From Cheilinus undulatus (taxonomy: Eukaryota > Chordata > Actinopteri > Labriformes > Labridae): 64,000 bases of DNA. Below are positions 11,701 through 21,400 of the stretch, one piece after another. The notes beneath the pieces are model-generated. The model made no database searches. It saw only the letters and a program-made list of their open reading frames with translations, and was not told the origin of the DNA. Numbering within the stretch: position 1 is the stretch's first letter; every line of letters begins with the position of its first letter. The position numbers and the translations under genes were made by a program. The DNA lies in NCBI RefSeq assembly GCF_018320785.1, contig NC_054885.1, positions 3,484,921-3,548,920 on the forward strand, read 5' to 3'.

Positions 11701-11985
11701 GTTTACATCTAAGTTTTTTTGAGGTTGCTCTGGGATTTAAGCATGCTGCTTCAGAGAGGAGACTTAAAATGCTGGTGCTGCTGCTCCACGTGGTGGTCAA
11801 CAGTAGCCTAAACTCTTAAATTACTACTGTTTATTTTTTAAAGTGTATATTTTGTTCACTGTTTGTGCACTTCAGCAGTTACACTGTTCACACATTTGTA
11901 AACCCAGGGTGTTTGCAGGTTTAACATTTGAACATCTGCTCTGAGAAATTTGACAGACAAACAAGTTTTTGAATTTGCGTGTTGT

Positions 11986-11991
11986 TTTATT
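11986..11991 (-). terminator. polyadenylation signal of beta-globin
   Basis: AATAAA on the minus strand, about 66 bp past the beta-globin stop codon. Confidence 0.75.
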
Positions 11992-12057
11992 TGTTTTGAG
12001 ACAACAAAACAATTTTAAATTGAAGCTCCGCATCATTTGGTCTTCTGCTGCAGCTGT

Positions 12058-12678
12058 CTAGTGGTACTGTTTGCCCAGAGAGGAAACGACCACAGCCAGA
12101 AACTTCTGGAAAGCAGCCTGGATCTCACCAGTGAATTCTTTGCCCCACTGAGCGGCGACCACGATGGTCAGGCAGTCAGACAGCAGCTGCAAGACGACAA
12201 ACATCAAACATTAGAATACATCAGTATCATGAGAGCAGAGGTGTTTTCATCATCACAATATCTCCACATTTTTACCCTGAAGTTGTCGGGATCCACGTGC
12301 AGCTTCTCGGAGTGCAGCACGCTAAGCTCGGCGTAGGTTGCCTTGATGTTGTCCATGTTCTTCATGGCCCTGTCCATACCGTGAAGGATGACTTTTCCGT
12401 GTTTAGCAACCAACGGATTTGAAATGATAGCAGCGGCGTTGTAGAGGTTTCCAAAGTTTCCAAAGTACCTCTGAGTCCAAGGGTAGACGACCAAACACCT
12501 GAGGAACAAGAAAAGTTGCAGGGTTAGACCGAGGGAAGGTTTTTACAAACATTTCTGAACACAAATGAGGAATAAGAATCTCTCACCTGGACAGAGCTTT
12601 GGGACCGACAACTTCATAGTCCATCCTGGCAAAGATGTCCTGGATGGTGGCACGCTCGAAGTCTGTCCATTCAACCAT
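12058..12678 (-). CDS. hbb: hemoglobin subunit beta
   Basis: This is the beta chain of hemoglobin, partner of the alpha chain. The exons on the minus strand are 12678-12587 (92 nt), 12498-12276 (223 nt) and 12186-12058 (129 nt), exactly the classic beta-globin exon sizes. The product is 147 residues starting [10 protein letters not shown] and ending GKQYH. Distal histidine is H64 and proximal H93, 29 apart. VYPWTQRYF is intact. Residue 94 (position F9) is serine and the C-terminus is histidine, residues linked in fish to strong pH dependence (Bohr/Root effect). That link is family knowledge, not shown here. The frame is intact with GT-AG introns. It converges on the alpha gene with about 4.3 kb of repeat-rich DNA between the stops. 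Confidence 0.97.
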
Positions 12679-12744
12679 GATGCCGGCTTTAGAGTTATCT
12701 GTGCAAGTCAGAAGATCCTGTTTCTCTACGGCTTCAGCTGCAGC

Positions 12745-12836
12745 TTTTAAAGCAGCCCGACGCTCCTCCCAGGGCGTGTGATTGGCTGAGCAGCGGGCTG
12801 GACAACATCTGCATGTTGGATTTTTGGCTCTGATAA
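12745..12836 (-). promoter_or_regulatory. beta-globin promoter
   Basis: On the minus strand the order toward the gene is GATAA (12836-12832), CCAAT (12785-12781), CACACGCCCT (12780-12771, KLF1-like) and a TATA variant TTTAAAA (12751-12745), about 67 bp before the ATG. Order and spacing fit a vertebrate beta-globin promoter. Inferred from motifs. Confidence 0.75.
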
Positions 12837-13069
12837 GACCCGGGCGCTTCTGCACTGTTTAGATTATCTCTGACATCGAGAAAAAACCCTCACAGCCTCA
12901 CAGAGAGCAGACAATCGACAATGCATTATCACAGACAACACCTCAGACACCCAAACACACACTTTAGAGTCCTGAGCATTAAGGGAGACAACAGATGTGC
13001 ACCATGATCCACGACAGGGGGTCTTGAAGTGAAGTTTTTACAGTACTGCTATAACAATAAGTTAACATT

Positions 13070-13703
13070 TAGGGCTAGGCAATTAATCAAAAATTAGATT
13101 AAATCGCAATATGGCCTGCTGCAATTTTCAAATCCCAAAAGGTGCAATATTTCTTTAACCTGAATTTGTGTCAAAATAGCAGTGTTATACTTTTTTTTTG
13201 CAGTAGAGATGCTATGCATGACGTATGCAATCATTCAAGTGCAATTTTTTTAAAAAAGATTTATTTTGGGCCTTTTCATGCCTGTATTGTATAGAGGAAG
13301 GACAGTGGATAGACTTGGAAACAGGGAAGAGAGCGGGGAGAGACATGCAGTAAAGGGCCACAGGCCGGACATGAACCCGGGCCGCCCGCACACATGGGTA
13401 GCGCCGTAAACCACTCGACCACCTGCATGGCTAAGTGCCTTTATTTTAGAATAGTCTACAAAAAAATCCTACCTTCTTTTTTGTACCTTTTTCTTATTAA
13501 ATATGAGAATGATAAAAACCCTTCAAGGCAAAAATTCATGTCCATTTTGCAGTAAAGGTCAAAATCATCAGAATTAGATCTTTTTAGAGGACTGTTACGT
13601 CCTCGTTTGGGAAAAAAATAGAGTTAAGGAATAATCAAATATCAAACGCAATACTGGAGAAAAAATTTGCAATTACATTATTTTCCAAAATAGTTCAGCC
13701 CTA
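13070..13703 (+). mobile_element. hAT-type MITE (TAGGGCTGGGCAATTAAT family), copy 1
   Basis: It begins TAGGGCTAGGCAATTAAT and ends with AGTTCAGCCCTA. The flanks TTAACATT and TTGATATT match at 6 of 8, as for an old 8 bp hAT duplication. A SINE has inserted at 13245-13431. Related copies lie at 14262-14748, 37439-37961 and 37970-38205. Confidence 0.75.
13245..13431 (-). mobile_element. tRNA-derived SINE inside a MITE
   Basis: On the minus strand the head reads GGTCGAGTGGTTTACGGC (A-box region) and, some 35 bp on, GGGTTCATGTCC (B-box), a tRNA-like polymerase III promoter. The body and A-rich end follow. It splits the surrounding MITE, with AAGTGC-type sequence repeated on both sides as the target duplication. 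Confidence 0.75.
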
Positions 13704-14261
13704 TTGATATTCTTTAAAAAATCCTATTCTTTAAGTAAGTCTACTACTACAAAGTGCAATAGAGGCACTACTGTAAACTTAAAGGCTCTTCTGTAGAAAT
13801 TTTGATTAAATCTTCGTATTTTCTACTGCAATTTTCAAATTGCAGAAGTAGTAAAATTTCATCACCCTGAAACGTGTCTCAAAAAAAAAAAAAAAAACAG
13901 TTTAACCCCTTAAAGCCTGTTCTATCATATTTTAAACATACTTTTATGATACTTCAACCTAATCAATATGATTATAAATTCTAAAAAAAAAAAAAAAACT
14001 TCTGAATACAATCTGATAAGTGATAAAAATGCCCTCAAGTGAATTATGAGTTACCAAAAACACTTAATGTATCAAATGAGATACAAAAAATATATATGTT
14101 AAATTTTATGGAAATTTTTATTTTTTGGATTTCAATAGAAAGTGAAATAAACATTTCATTTCTAAAAAAAAATAGAATTTTCTGGCTATAAATTGTGTTT
14201 TCAGGGTTTAATGAGTTAATACTTCTTTTGCAGCTGAGAGATTATGCTCTGCACATCATGC

Positions 14262-14748
14262 TAGGGCTGGGAAATTAATCACAAATTAGATTAAATTGCA
14301 GTATGGTCTGCCGCAATTTTCAAATCGCGGAAGTTGCAATATTTCTTTAACCTGAAATTTGAGTCAAAATACCAGTTTAAAACTTTTTATTCACAGCAGA
14401 GATGTTATGCATTAACTTCGAGACCATTTGTTTTAGAATAATCTCCAAAAAATCCTTCTTTGTCCATTTTTGTCATTTATTTCTGATTAAATATGAGAAT
14501 ACCTTTAAAATGATTATTCTCTTCAGTACAATAATTTGTATCCAATTTGCTACACGAGTCAAAATCATCATTGGATATTTTTTCAAAATTGTCAGTGCTA
14601 TTGTGTTGATTATAATATAGAATGATGTATTGCTTGTGTTTGTTGGAAAATACATAAACTGAAGAACTTAAGGAATAATCACATATCAAATCGCAATATT
14701 GGGGGAAAAAATTACAATTAGATTATTTTCCAAAATCGTTCAGCCCTA
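14262..14748 (+). mobile_element. hAT-type MITE, copy 2
   Basis: It begins TAGGGCTGGGAAATTAAT and ends ATCGTTCAGCCCTA. The flanks CATCATGC (14254-14261) and CATCATAC (14749-14756) match at 7 of 8, supporting an hAT 8 bp target duplication. No transposase. Confidence 0.8.
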
Positions 14749-14929
14749 CATCATACAAATATTTAAGTACAATTTTTTATAGTAGTTTTCTAAAAATCCT
14801 ACCATCCTAATTTTGTATGTCTTTCAAAATTAAAATGAGAGCAGCATCACAATGATCATTCCCTTTAATGCAACAATTTATACCACACTTGCAATATGGA
14901 TATAAAAAAATATCTCTGTATTTTTTTTT

Positions 14930-15295
14930 TTTAAATATCCATCCATTTTCTGTACTCCTTATCCCGTTGGGGGTTGCGGGGGGCTGCAGCCTATCCCAGC
15001 TGTCATTGGGCGAGAGGCGAGGTACACCCTGGACTGGTCGCCAGTCAATCCCAGGGCTGTGAGACAGACACACTCAAACTCACACCTACGGGCAATTTAG
15101 AGTCACCAGTTAACCTAATGAGAATGTTTTTGGTGATGGGAGGAAGCCAGAGAGAACCCAGAGAGAACCCAGAGAGAACCCAGAGAGAACTCACGCATGC
15201 ACGTGGAGAACATGCAAACTCCACACAGAATGGCTCTGATCGGGAAATGAAGCAGGAAGCTTCTTGCTGTGAGGCAACAGCGCTAACCCCTTTAT
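14930..15295 (-). mobile_element. tRNA-derived SINE
   Basis: The minus strand reads a tRNA-like head near 15295, then TGGAGTTTGCATGTTCTCC and a body with ACTCTAAATTGCCC. It ends in the ATGGATGGAT-type tail at 14940. A short tandem of CAGAGAGAACC lies inside (about 15150-15190). A plus-strand relative is at 21391-21748. Confidence 0.75.
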
Positions 15296-15329
15296 CAAAA
15301 TAATTCAGGCCTAAGTTTTAGTCTCAGTT

Positions 15330-15610
15330 TGATAGTGGTAAGAATCGAGAACCAGTTCCAGTTGAGAACCAGTTCCAACCAGTTTAATCCATCAACATCT
15401 TTTACCTTTAATCTTAACGATGCCTTACTTCTGCGTGCCCTGAAAAACACGGTCTAGCAGGAAGCAGTCAGCGTGAACAGGAGAGAAGTTGAGGAAGTAA
15501 ACATGACGGACAGTCACAGAAACAGGCTGCAGCAGTCAAAAGTATGGCTTCCTTTCTCAAAAATGACGAGGCGTATTACTGCTAACCAGTGATTTAACGT
15601 AAGGGATCAA
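15330..15610 (+). mobile_element. hAT transposase N-terminal fragment
   Basis: The left part reads GTGGTAAGAATCGAGAACC, with repeated GAGAACCAGTTCC, a usual fish hAT end. Near 15504 a short frame starts MTDSHRNRLQQSKVW and resembles the start of a BED zinc finger. The frame is broken soon after. Fragment only. Confidence 0.45.
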
Positions 15611-16130
15611 AAACTGAGCAAATACTTTCAGCCCCACTTTTTTAACCAGTGATTTATTTATGTTGCTGTTCTTATTATTGTGTCTGAGCTTTCTTCTATT
15701 TATTCCTCCTGTTTGAGGTGTTGAATGTATTGTACTGCTGACTGTGAAGCAAATAGTCCCTAAGGGGTAATAAAGATATCCTTGATCCATACCTAAATAA
15801 AGAAAATAATGCTGAAACATCTTCATAGATATCAGTGTCATGGTGATTGTACAAGAATAATAATGGAGCTCCATGTTTGTATTTTAGTCTCCTGTCTGTC
15901 TGATGGGTCTGTTGTGAAAGTTGACTTTGGTTTGATTTCTTGGAAAGCTCAGAATATACTGTAAGTAGGAGCTAGTGATTAACAACAAAAGTAGAAGAAC
16001 CACAAAGCAGGAAATACAACTGAATATGACTGAAATGAATGGCTACAGCTAGCAATCTAAGCTAGCTGCTGGGCTAGCGCTAGCAAAAGTTACAAATCAA
16101 TAGATTGAGGTATCTGAACTTACAGCCCAG
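15611..16130. other. intergenic, nothing recognised
   Basis: No gene or clear repeat. A palindrome-rich GCTAGC/GCTAAC patch lies near 16050-16085. Confidence 0.4.
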
Positions 16131-16139
16131 TGTTTACTC

Positions 16140-16510
16140 ACAGTATTAAAGTAGTTCTCTCAGACAGTCCTCATCACAATCCTTGTTATCGTCCATGTTA
16201 GATACTCCACCATCCATTGCGTTAGCGATTAGCATCCTCATTGCTAAAGTTAGCAGCCTGTTATTCTAACATCCTCCTGTCTCCCTCCGTTGTTATGGAT
16301 AAAAAAAATGACAGATTTTAGCATCAGCTAAGCAGAACGATCAAAAAAACATGATTTCAAATATTAACTAAGCAATAAACTAAAACTGCAGGGGTAACAT
16401 GTACTCTAGCACCAAACATTTCAGTAGAAACCACAGCGGAAACCAGCCAAACACAGCGCTGAATCAAACGAGTTCAACGGCCATGAACGCGTGCGTCAAC
16501 ATGACGTCAT
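16140..16510 (-). promoter_or_regulatory. possible orphan promoter and first exon
   Basis: A perfect CRE (TGACGTCA, 16502-16509) sits upstream, on the minus strand, of a short frame beginning MDGGVSNMDDNKDCDEDC that ends LRELL. A good splice donor (GTGAGTAA) follows the stop within a few bases. The acidic peptide is unlike repeat-derived frames nearby. No downstream exon was found before the beta-globin promoter. It may be a dead or noncoding first exon, or chance. Confidence 0.25.
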
Positions 16511-16611
16511 TACGTACAAATTGTAACTTTCTTTAATTGGCTTTCTCTCCTTGAATTTGAAGAAAATATCCAACATGATACGTTACCTAACTCTAAAGTA
16601 CGACGAGTATT

Positions 16612-17080
16612 AGTACGACGGCGTACGACGGCGTATTAGGGACACATGAAGAGGACAAAAAAAGGTTTTCTTTTTTTTGACATTATGAGAGGAAAAAAAT
16701 TGTAATATTACGAGAATAAAATATTACAAGAAAGAAAGTCTGCCGGGGCGCCGCCTCCATTAAAAAGAGCAATGTTCAGCATGTTGTGAAGCTGTTCTTT
16801 AGTATCGGTTCACAAATAAGGAAATACTTCATCTTTTGGCACATCAGCATTAAATTATTATCAGAATCAGGACAATACTCCGTCGTAGATCTGCAGCGCC
16901 GCGGCAGAATGTCTTTCTTGTAATATTTTATTCTAGTAATATTACGATTTTTTTCTCATAATATTTTAACTTTATTCTCGTAAATTACGATTTTTTTTCT
17001 CATATTACGACTTTATCCACATAATATCAAAAAAAGTTTTTATTCTTTTTTTTTTCTCTTCGTGTGGCCCTCCATCGTAC
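16612..17080. mobile_element. foldback element with long inverted arms
   Basis: The two outer stretches (about 16630-16750 and 16895-17070) are inverted copies of each other. Both are built of TAATATTACGAGAATAAA-like repeats and end near AAAGAAAGTCTGCCG / CGGCAGAATGTCTTTCTTG. The centre of about 150 bp is unrelated. This is the layout of a nonautonomous foldback or MITE-type DNA element. The superfamily is unclear because no clean target duplication was found. Confidence 0.65.
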
Positions 17081-17394
17081 TAAACATACCACCAGTCCAA
17101 ATCGAAAACAAATGGTTTTATTATTTTCCAAGGAAAAATAATTTTGAGAAAACTGTTTCAAGGCCATATTATCCTGCATATGTTTGGGTAATTGTACAAA
17201 CTGTGAATATATAAAAATCTATTTATAAACATATAAATATACATATGGGAAATTTGTTTAAAATTTCCCATGAATCAAAATTGAATTTTGGGGATGTAAC
17301 TTTTAGTGTTAATGTTGATGCTTGGCCTCAACAAGTCCTTGTGGTCCATTATCAAAATACGCCATACCTCTCTCACTGACTGACATCAGTTTTT

Positions 17395-17555
17395 TCTAGA
17401 CATATTTTAGGGACCTTTTGTCTTTATCCAGAGGGGAGGACAGTCGGAACCAGGGATGAGAGATTAGGGGGATAGGAGGAGCCACAGGTAAACCTTTAAC
17501 AGGAGCCACCATTATACATGGGGCACAATCCAACCACGAGGCCATCTGTATTCCC
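17395..17555 (-). mobile_element. old tRNA-derived SINE
   Basis: On the minus strand it follows the same plan as the SINE at 13245-13431: GGCCTCGTGGTTGGATTG for the A-box region, CCTGGTTCCGACTGTCC, then GACAAAAGGTCCCTAAAAT. It is more diverged, so older. Confidence 0.55.
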
Positions 17556-17559
17556 TGAT

Positions 17560-18490
17560 ATCATTTCTTGCTTTCTTACTGACTGAAGACTCCCCACAAC
17601 TGACCAATTGGCTGTCTCACAGCTTAAATACTGCTCTAAAACCAACCCAGTCCTGAAGTCAATTTAATTTAGTATCACTGACTTACTGCTTCTAAAGTCC
17701 AACCAGACAACAGATAAAAATAAGTTTTCATGCTTTTATCAGCTAACTTGGAAAGGAAGGCAATGTCAAAGGTAAGAACTGAAAAGAAAACAGACATCAG
17801 CATCTTTTACAAGATGTTTTTAGATCTTTATACTTGCATGAGCCGAAAAGACAGCATAAAAAAGTGGAATTAAACTGTTTACAAGGTCAATATTCTCGAT
17901 AAGTAGTCATGCATTCCTACTTACTAAAAGGTCTATACAAGAGCTGTTTAAATTTTTATCTGAACAAAAGATGCATGAACATGATCAGTCAGCAGTCGCC
18001 ATCTGTTGGACAGTCAGGGTAATTACACCACACCCACTGCACAGATGCAGACTGCATATTTTACTATTTACAGAAAAAGCACTTCTCTAACCGAATTCCT
18101 GCTTTAATGCACATGAAACAATGTCTTCTTAATAAAAGTAGTCCAAACTATAAAGAACACACACACACACACACAAATCTGATTTATTGTATGTAGTTCT
18201 TAGAAATGATCTTTTCTGGGCCATGAATATTTAATGTGATTGTAAATAACCTAAAAATTCAAAACACTTTTGTGAGATAGTGGATAAAAAATACAAAAGC
18301 CTCTCAAGTAAACATAATGTTTAAGTTGAGCCAGTCATGTGCAATTTCTGCAGATATTAAGAGATGGATGGACTGATCCATCAAGCAAAAATAAGGGGAA
18401 AAAAGGAATAAATTGTTGAAAAATATCAGCATATATTTTTGCATTTAAAATACATCATATGTATGAATAAAACCTTCTGTACATAATAAC
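17560..18490. other. 3' flank of the C1q gene, (AC)n microsatellite
   Basis: A short (AC)n run lies at about 18158-18174. Otherwise this is AT-rich DNA with no gene. Part may be the 3' UTR of the minus-strand C1q gene. Confidence 0.5.
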
Positions 18491-18497
18491 TCTACCA

Positions 18498-21400
18498 TTA
18501 ATCACAAAGGAGCCAGCACATGAGCAGAGACATGACGACACTCAGTAAAGCTGCTCTCAGGACGGTTGAGTCTGACAACACCAATCTGCTGCTCTGACCA
18601 GGCAGAGGACAGGAGTTGACATATTTCACCCCCAGCATGGACACGCCCTCACTGGCCAATAGGACGCCGGAGAAGGTGATGGTTCTGGAGGTGGTGCTGG
18701 CCCAAGCACAGCTCCCAGGAAACTGCTTCACCGACACCTTGTCACCTTTCTTCAGTTCCTGCATGAGGAAACATGTGTTGAGGGTCGTGTCAGTACCAGA
18801 AACCTGTGGGACAAGAGCATAGGGTGGCGACTTTTAGTCACTGTGTTCTGTTAATACAGCCTCAATTCCAAAAAAGTTGGGGCGATGTGTAATAAAAACA
18901 GAAGTCAATGATTGTCAAACATCATAAAACCCATATTTTATTCACAGTAGAACATAAACAACACATCAGATGTTGGAACTGAGACATTTTACCATTTTGT
19001 TAAAAATATGAGCTCATTTTGAGTTTGATGGCAGCAACACACCTCAAAAAAGTAGGGACGGGACAACAAACTGCTGGGAAGGAGTGGTACTATGGAAAAA
19101 CAGCTGGAGGAGTTTTTTGCAACCAATTCATTAAATTATCAACAGGTCAGTAACATGACTGGGTATAAAAGGAGCATTTTAGAGAGGCAGAGTCTTTAAG
19201 AAACAAAGATAGGCAGAGGTTCCCCAGTCTGTGAAAAACTGAGTCTAAAAATTGTGGAAAAATTTCAGAATATGTTCCTCAACCTAAACAAAGACTTTGA
19301 AAGTCCAACCATTTTCAGTCCATAATATTATCAAATGATTCAGTGAATCTGGAGAAATCCCTGTGAGCAAGAGACAAGGCTGAAGGTCAATATTGGATGC
19401 TGGTGATCTTGGGGCCCGCAGGGGCCACTGCATTAAAAACAGGCATGATTCTGGGCTGGAAATACCTGAATAGGTTCAGGGACACTTCCAGAAATCATTG
19501 TCTGTGGACAAAGTCGGCTGTGCTTCCAGAAACGTGCCATCTTCTCTGGGCCAAAGCTTGTTTAAAATGGACGGAGGCAATGTGGAAAATTGTTCTGTGG
19601 TCAGAAGAAACCACAGATGCCATGTCCAGTGGACTAAAGAGGAGAGGGAGCATCCAGCTTGTTCTCCTGGCTCAGTTCTAAAGCCTGCATCTCTGATGGT
19701 ATGGGGTTGCATTAGTGCCTATGGTGTGGGCAGCTGTAACATCTGGAAAGGAACTATCAATGCTGAAAAGTAGAGAGAGCTTTTAGAGCAGCATATGCTC
19801 CCATCCGGACAATGTCTCTTTCAGGGAAGGTCTTGACTATTTCAGCAAGACAGCGCTAAACCACATACCACACCCATCACAACAGCATGGCTTCACAGGA
19901 GTAGAGTCAAGGTCCTGAACTGGCCTGCAGTCCAGACCTTTCACCAACAGAAAACAGTTGGAGCATCGGAAGAGGAAAAATCCAGCAAAGACGACCCAGG
20001 ACTGTTGAGCAGCTAGAACCCTACATGAGACAAGAATGGGACAAAATTCCTCTCCAAAAACTCCAGCAACTGGTCTCCTCACTTCTCAGATGTTTACAGA
20101 TTGTTTTTAAAAGGGGATGCTTCGCACAGCGCCCCATCTCTTTTGGAGTTAGGGTTGTATTTGCTGACATACAGTGGTTCATGGTAAAAATAGGCGGGCC
20201 TCTGAATCGATGGATTCTTTGAGTATGAGACATCGCACTCATGCAGGTAGTCTGGAAGCCCTGACTTGTTAGGATGCACGCTGTTGTGGCTACCAAGCAT
20301 TCAGTGTGAAACGGCTGTTAGGCTTGGAGCAGCTCCCAGTTACAGTACTATACACTCAGACTACCTGGTGGTTGACATTCCTTACTCTGTATATTTATAC
20401 ATTTATGTCATAGTAAATCCACAGGGTGAAAATAAGAGGTAGAAAGAGAGCATTTCTACCCCCTGGGAGAACCACAAAAAATAGACTGCGTCTTATATAC
20501 CAGTGTAACGCATTTTCTAGATTTTAAGGTATTGTATAACAAACTCTGCAGCGCTTCACACTGACTTTTAACGAACCAGTATGTCATGTTCAGTCTTTCC
20601 CTGGATGATTTAGTTAAATCAACTCTTATGGATTCTTTCAGTTTATCTCTCTTGTTCGTTGTGTTTACCTGAGCATGGCAGGCCATTTTCCGGACCCCCT
20701 TCAACATGAACCCCCAAACATTGTTGTGATCTCCACGACAGAGCTGGGCCGCAAACACAAACTGGTAGATGCCATCGACTGGAGCAGTGAACATGCCTGT
20801 GGCATTGCTGTATGCAGACCCCAGGTTCACCACCACGTCGTTAAAGATGATGGGGTTGTACTCGATGTCTCTCAGGGAGCCCTGGTAGGAAGCGTAGAAC
20901 AGAACAGCAGCCCCTAGGACAAAGATCCATATGTCAATCCAGCGGCACAAAATACATTATACCAAATTATACATGTGGTCTCTCTCTCACTCACAAAATA
21001 AAGACATACACACTGTTCCTACCCTGCTTTGTGACAACTGTCTGACGAGGGATCTGAGGAGAAATTCAGAAACATGCTGGTCAAATTTAGCAAGAATAAA
21101 CAATGAAGTTAGCATAAGAGACAATCTTTAACTTAACCCAATCCTAAAACACTATTTACAGCAAAATCAAGAGATATGGTGGGCAAAGATCACATGGAAT
21201 TGTACTGATCGTATAAAAGTGCATTCATCGTATCAATTGTACTACATTGCACTAATGAATCATATTGCATTGAACACATCGTACTGCACTGGTCACATTG
21301 TATCACATTGGTCGCCACATATCCCACTGATCACACATTATTGCATTGTCTTGCACTGATAGCATAGTGTTGCATGGATCGCATCGTATCAGAGCTGCAC

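Noticed and set aside
20094-20300. Minus-strand frame containing SGLPDYLHECDVSYSKN
   Set aside because: It looks protein-like, but it runs into the Tc1/mariner end, has no clear splice sites, and the C1q exons join in phase without it.
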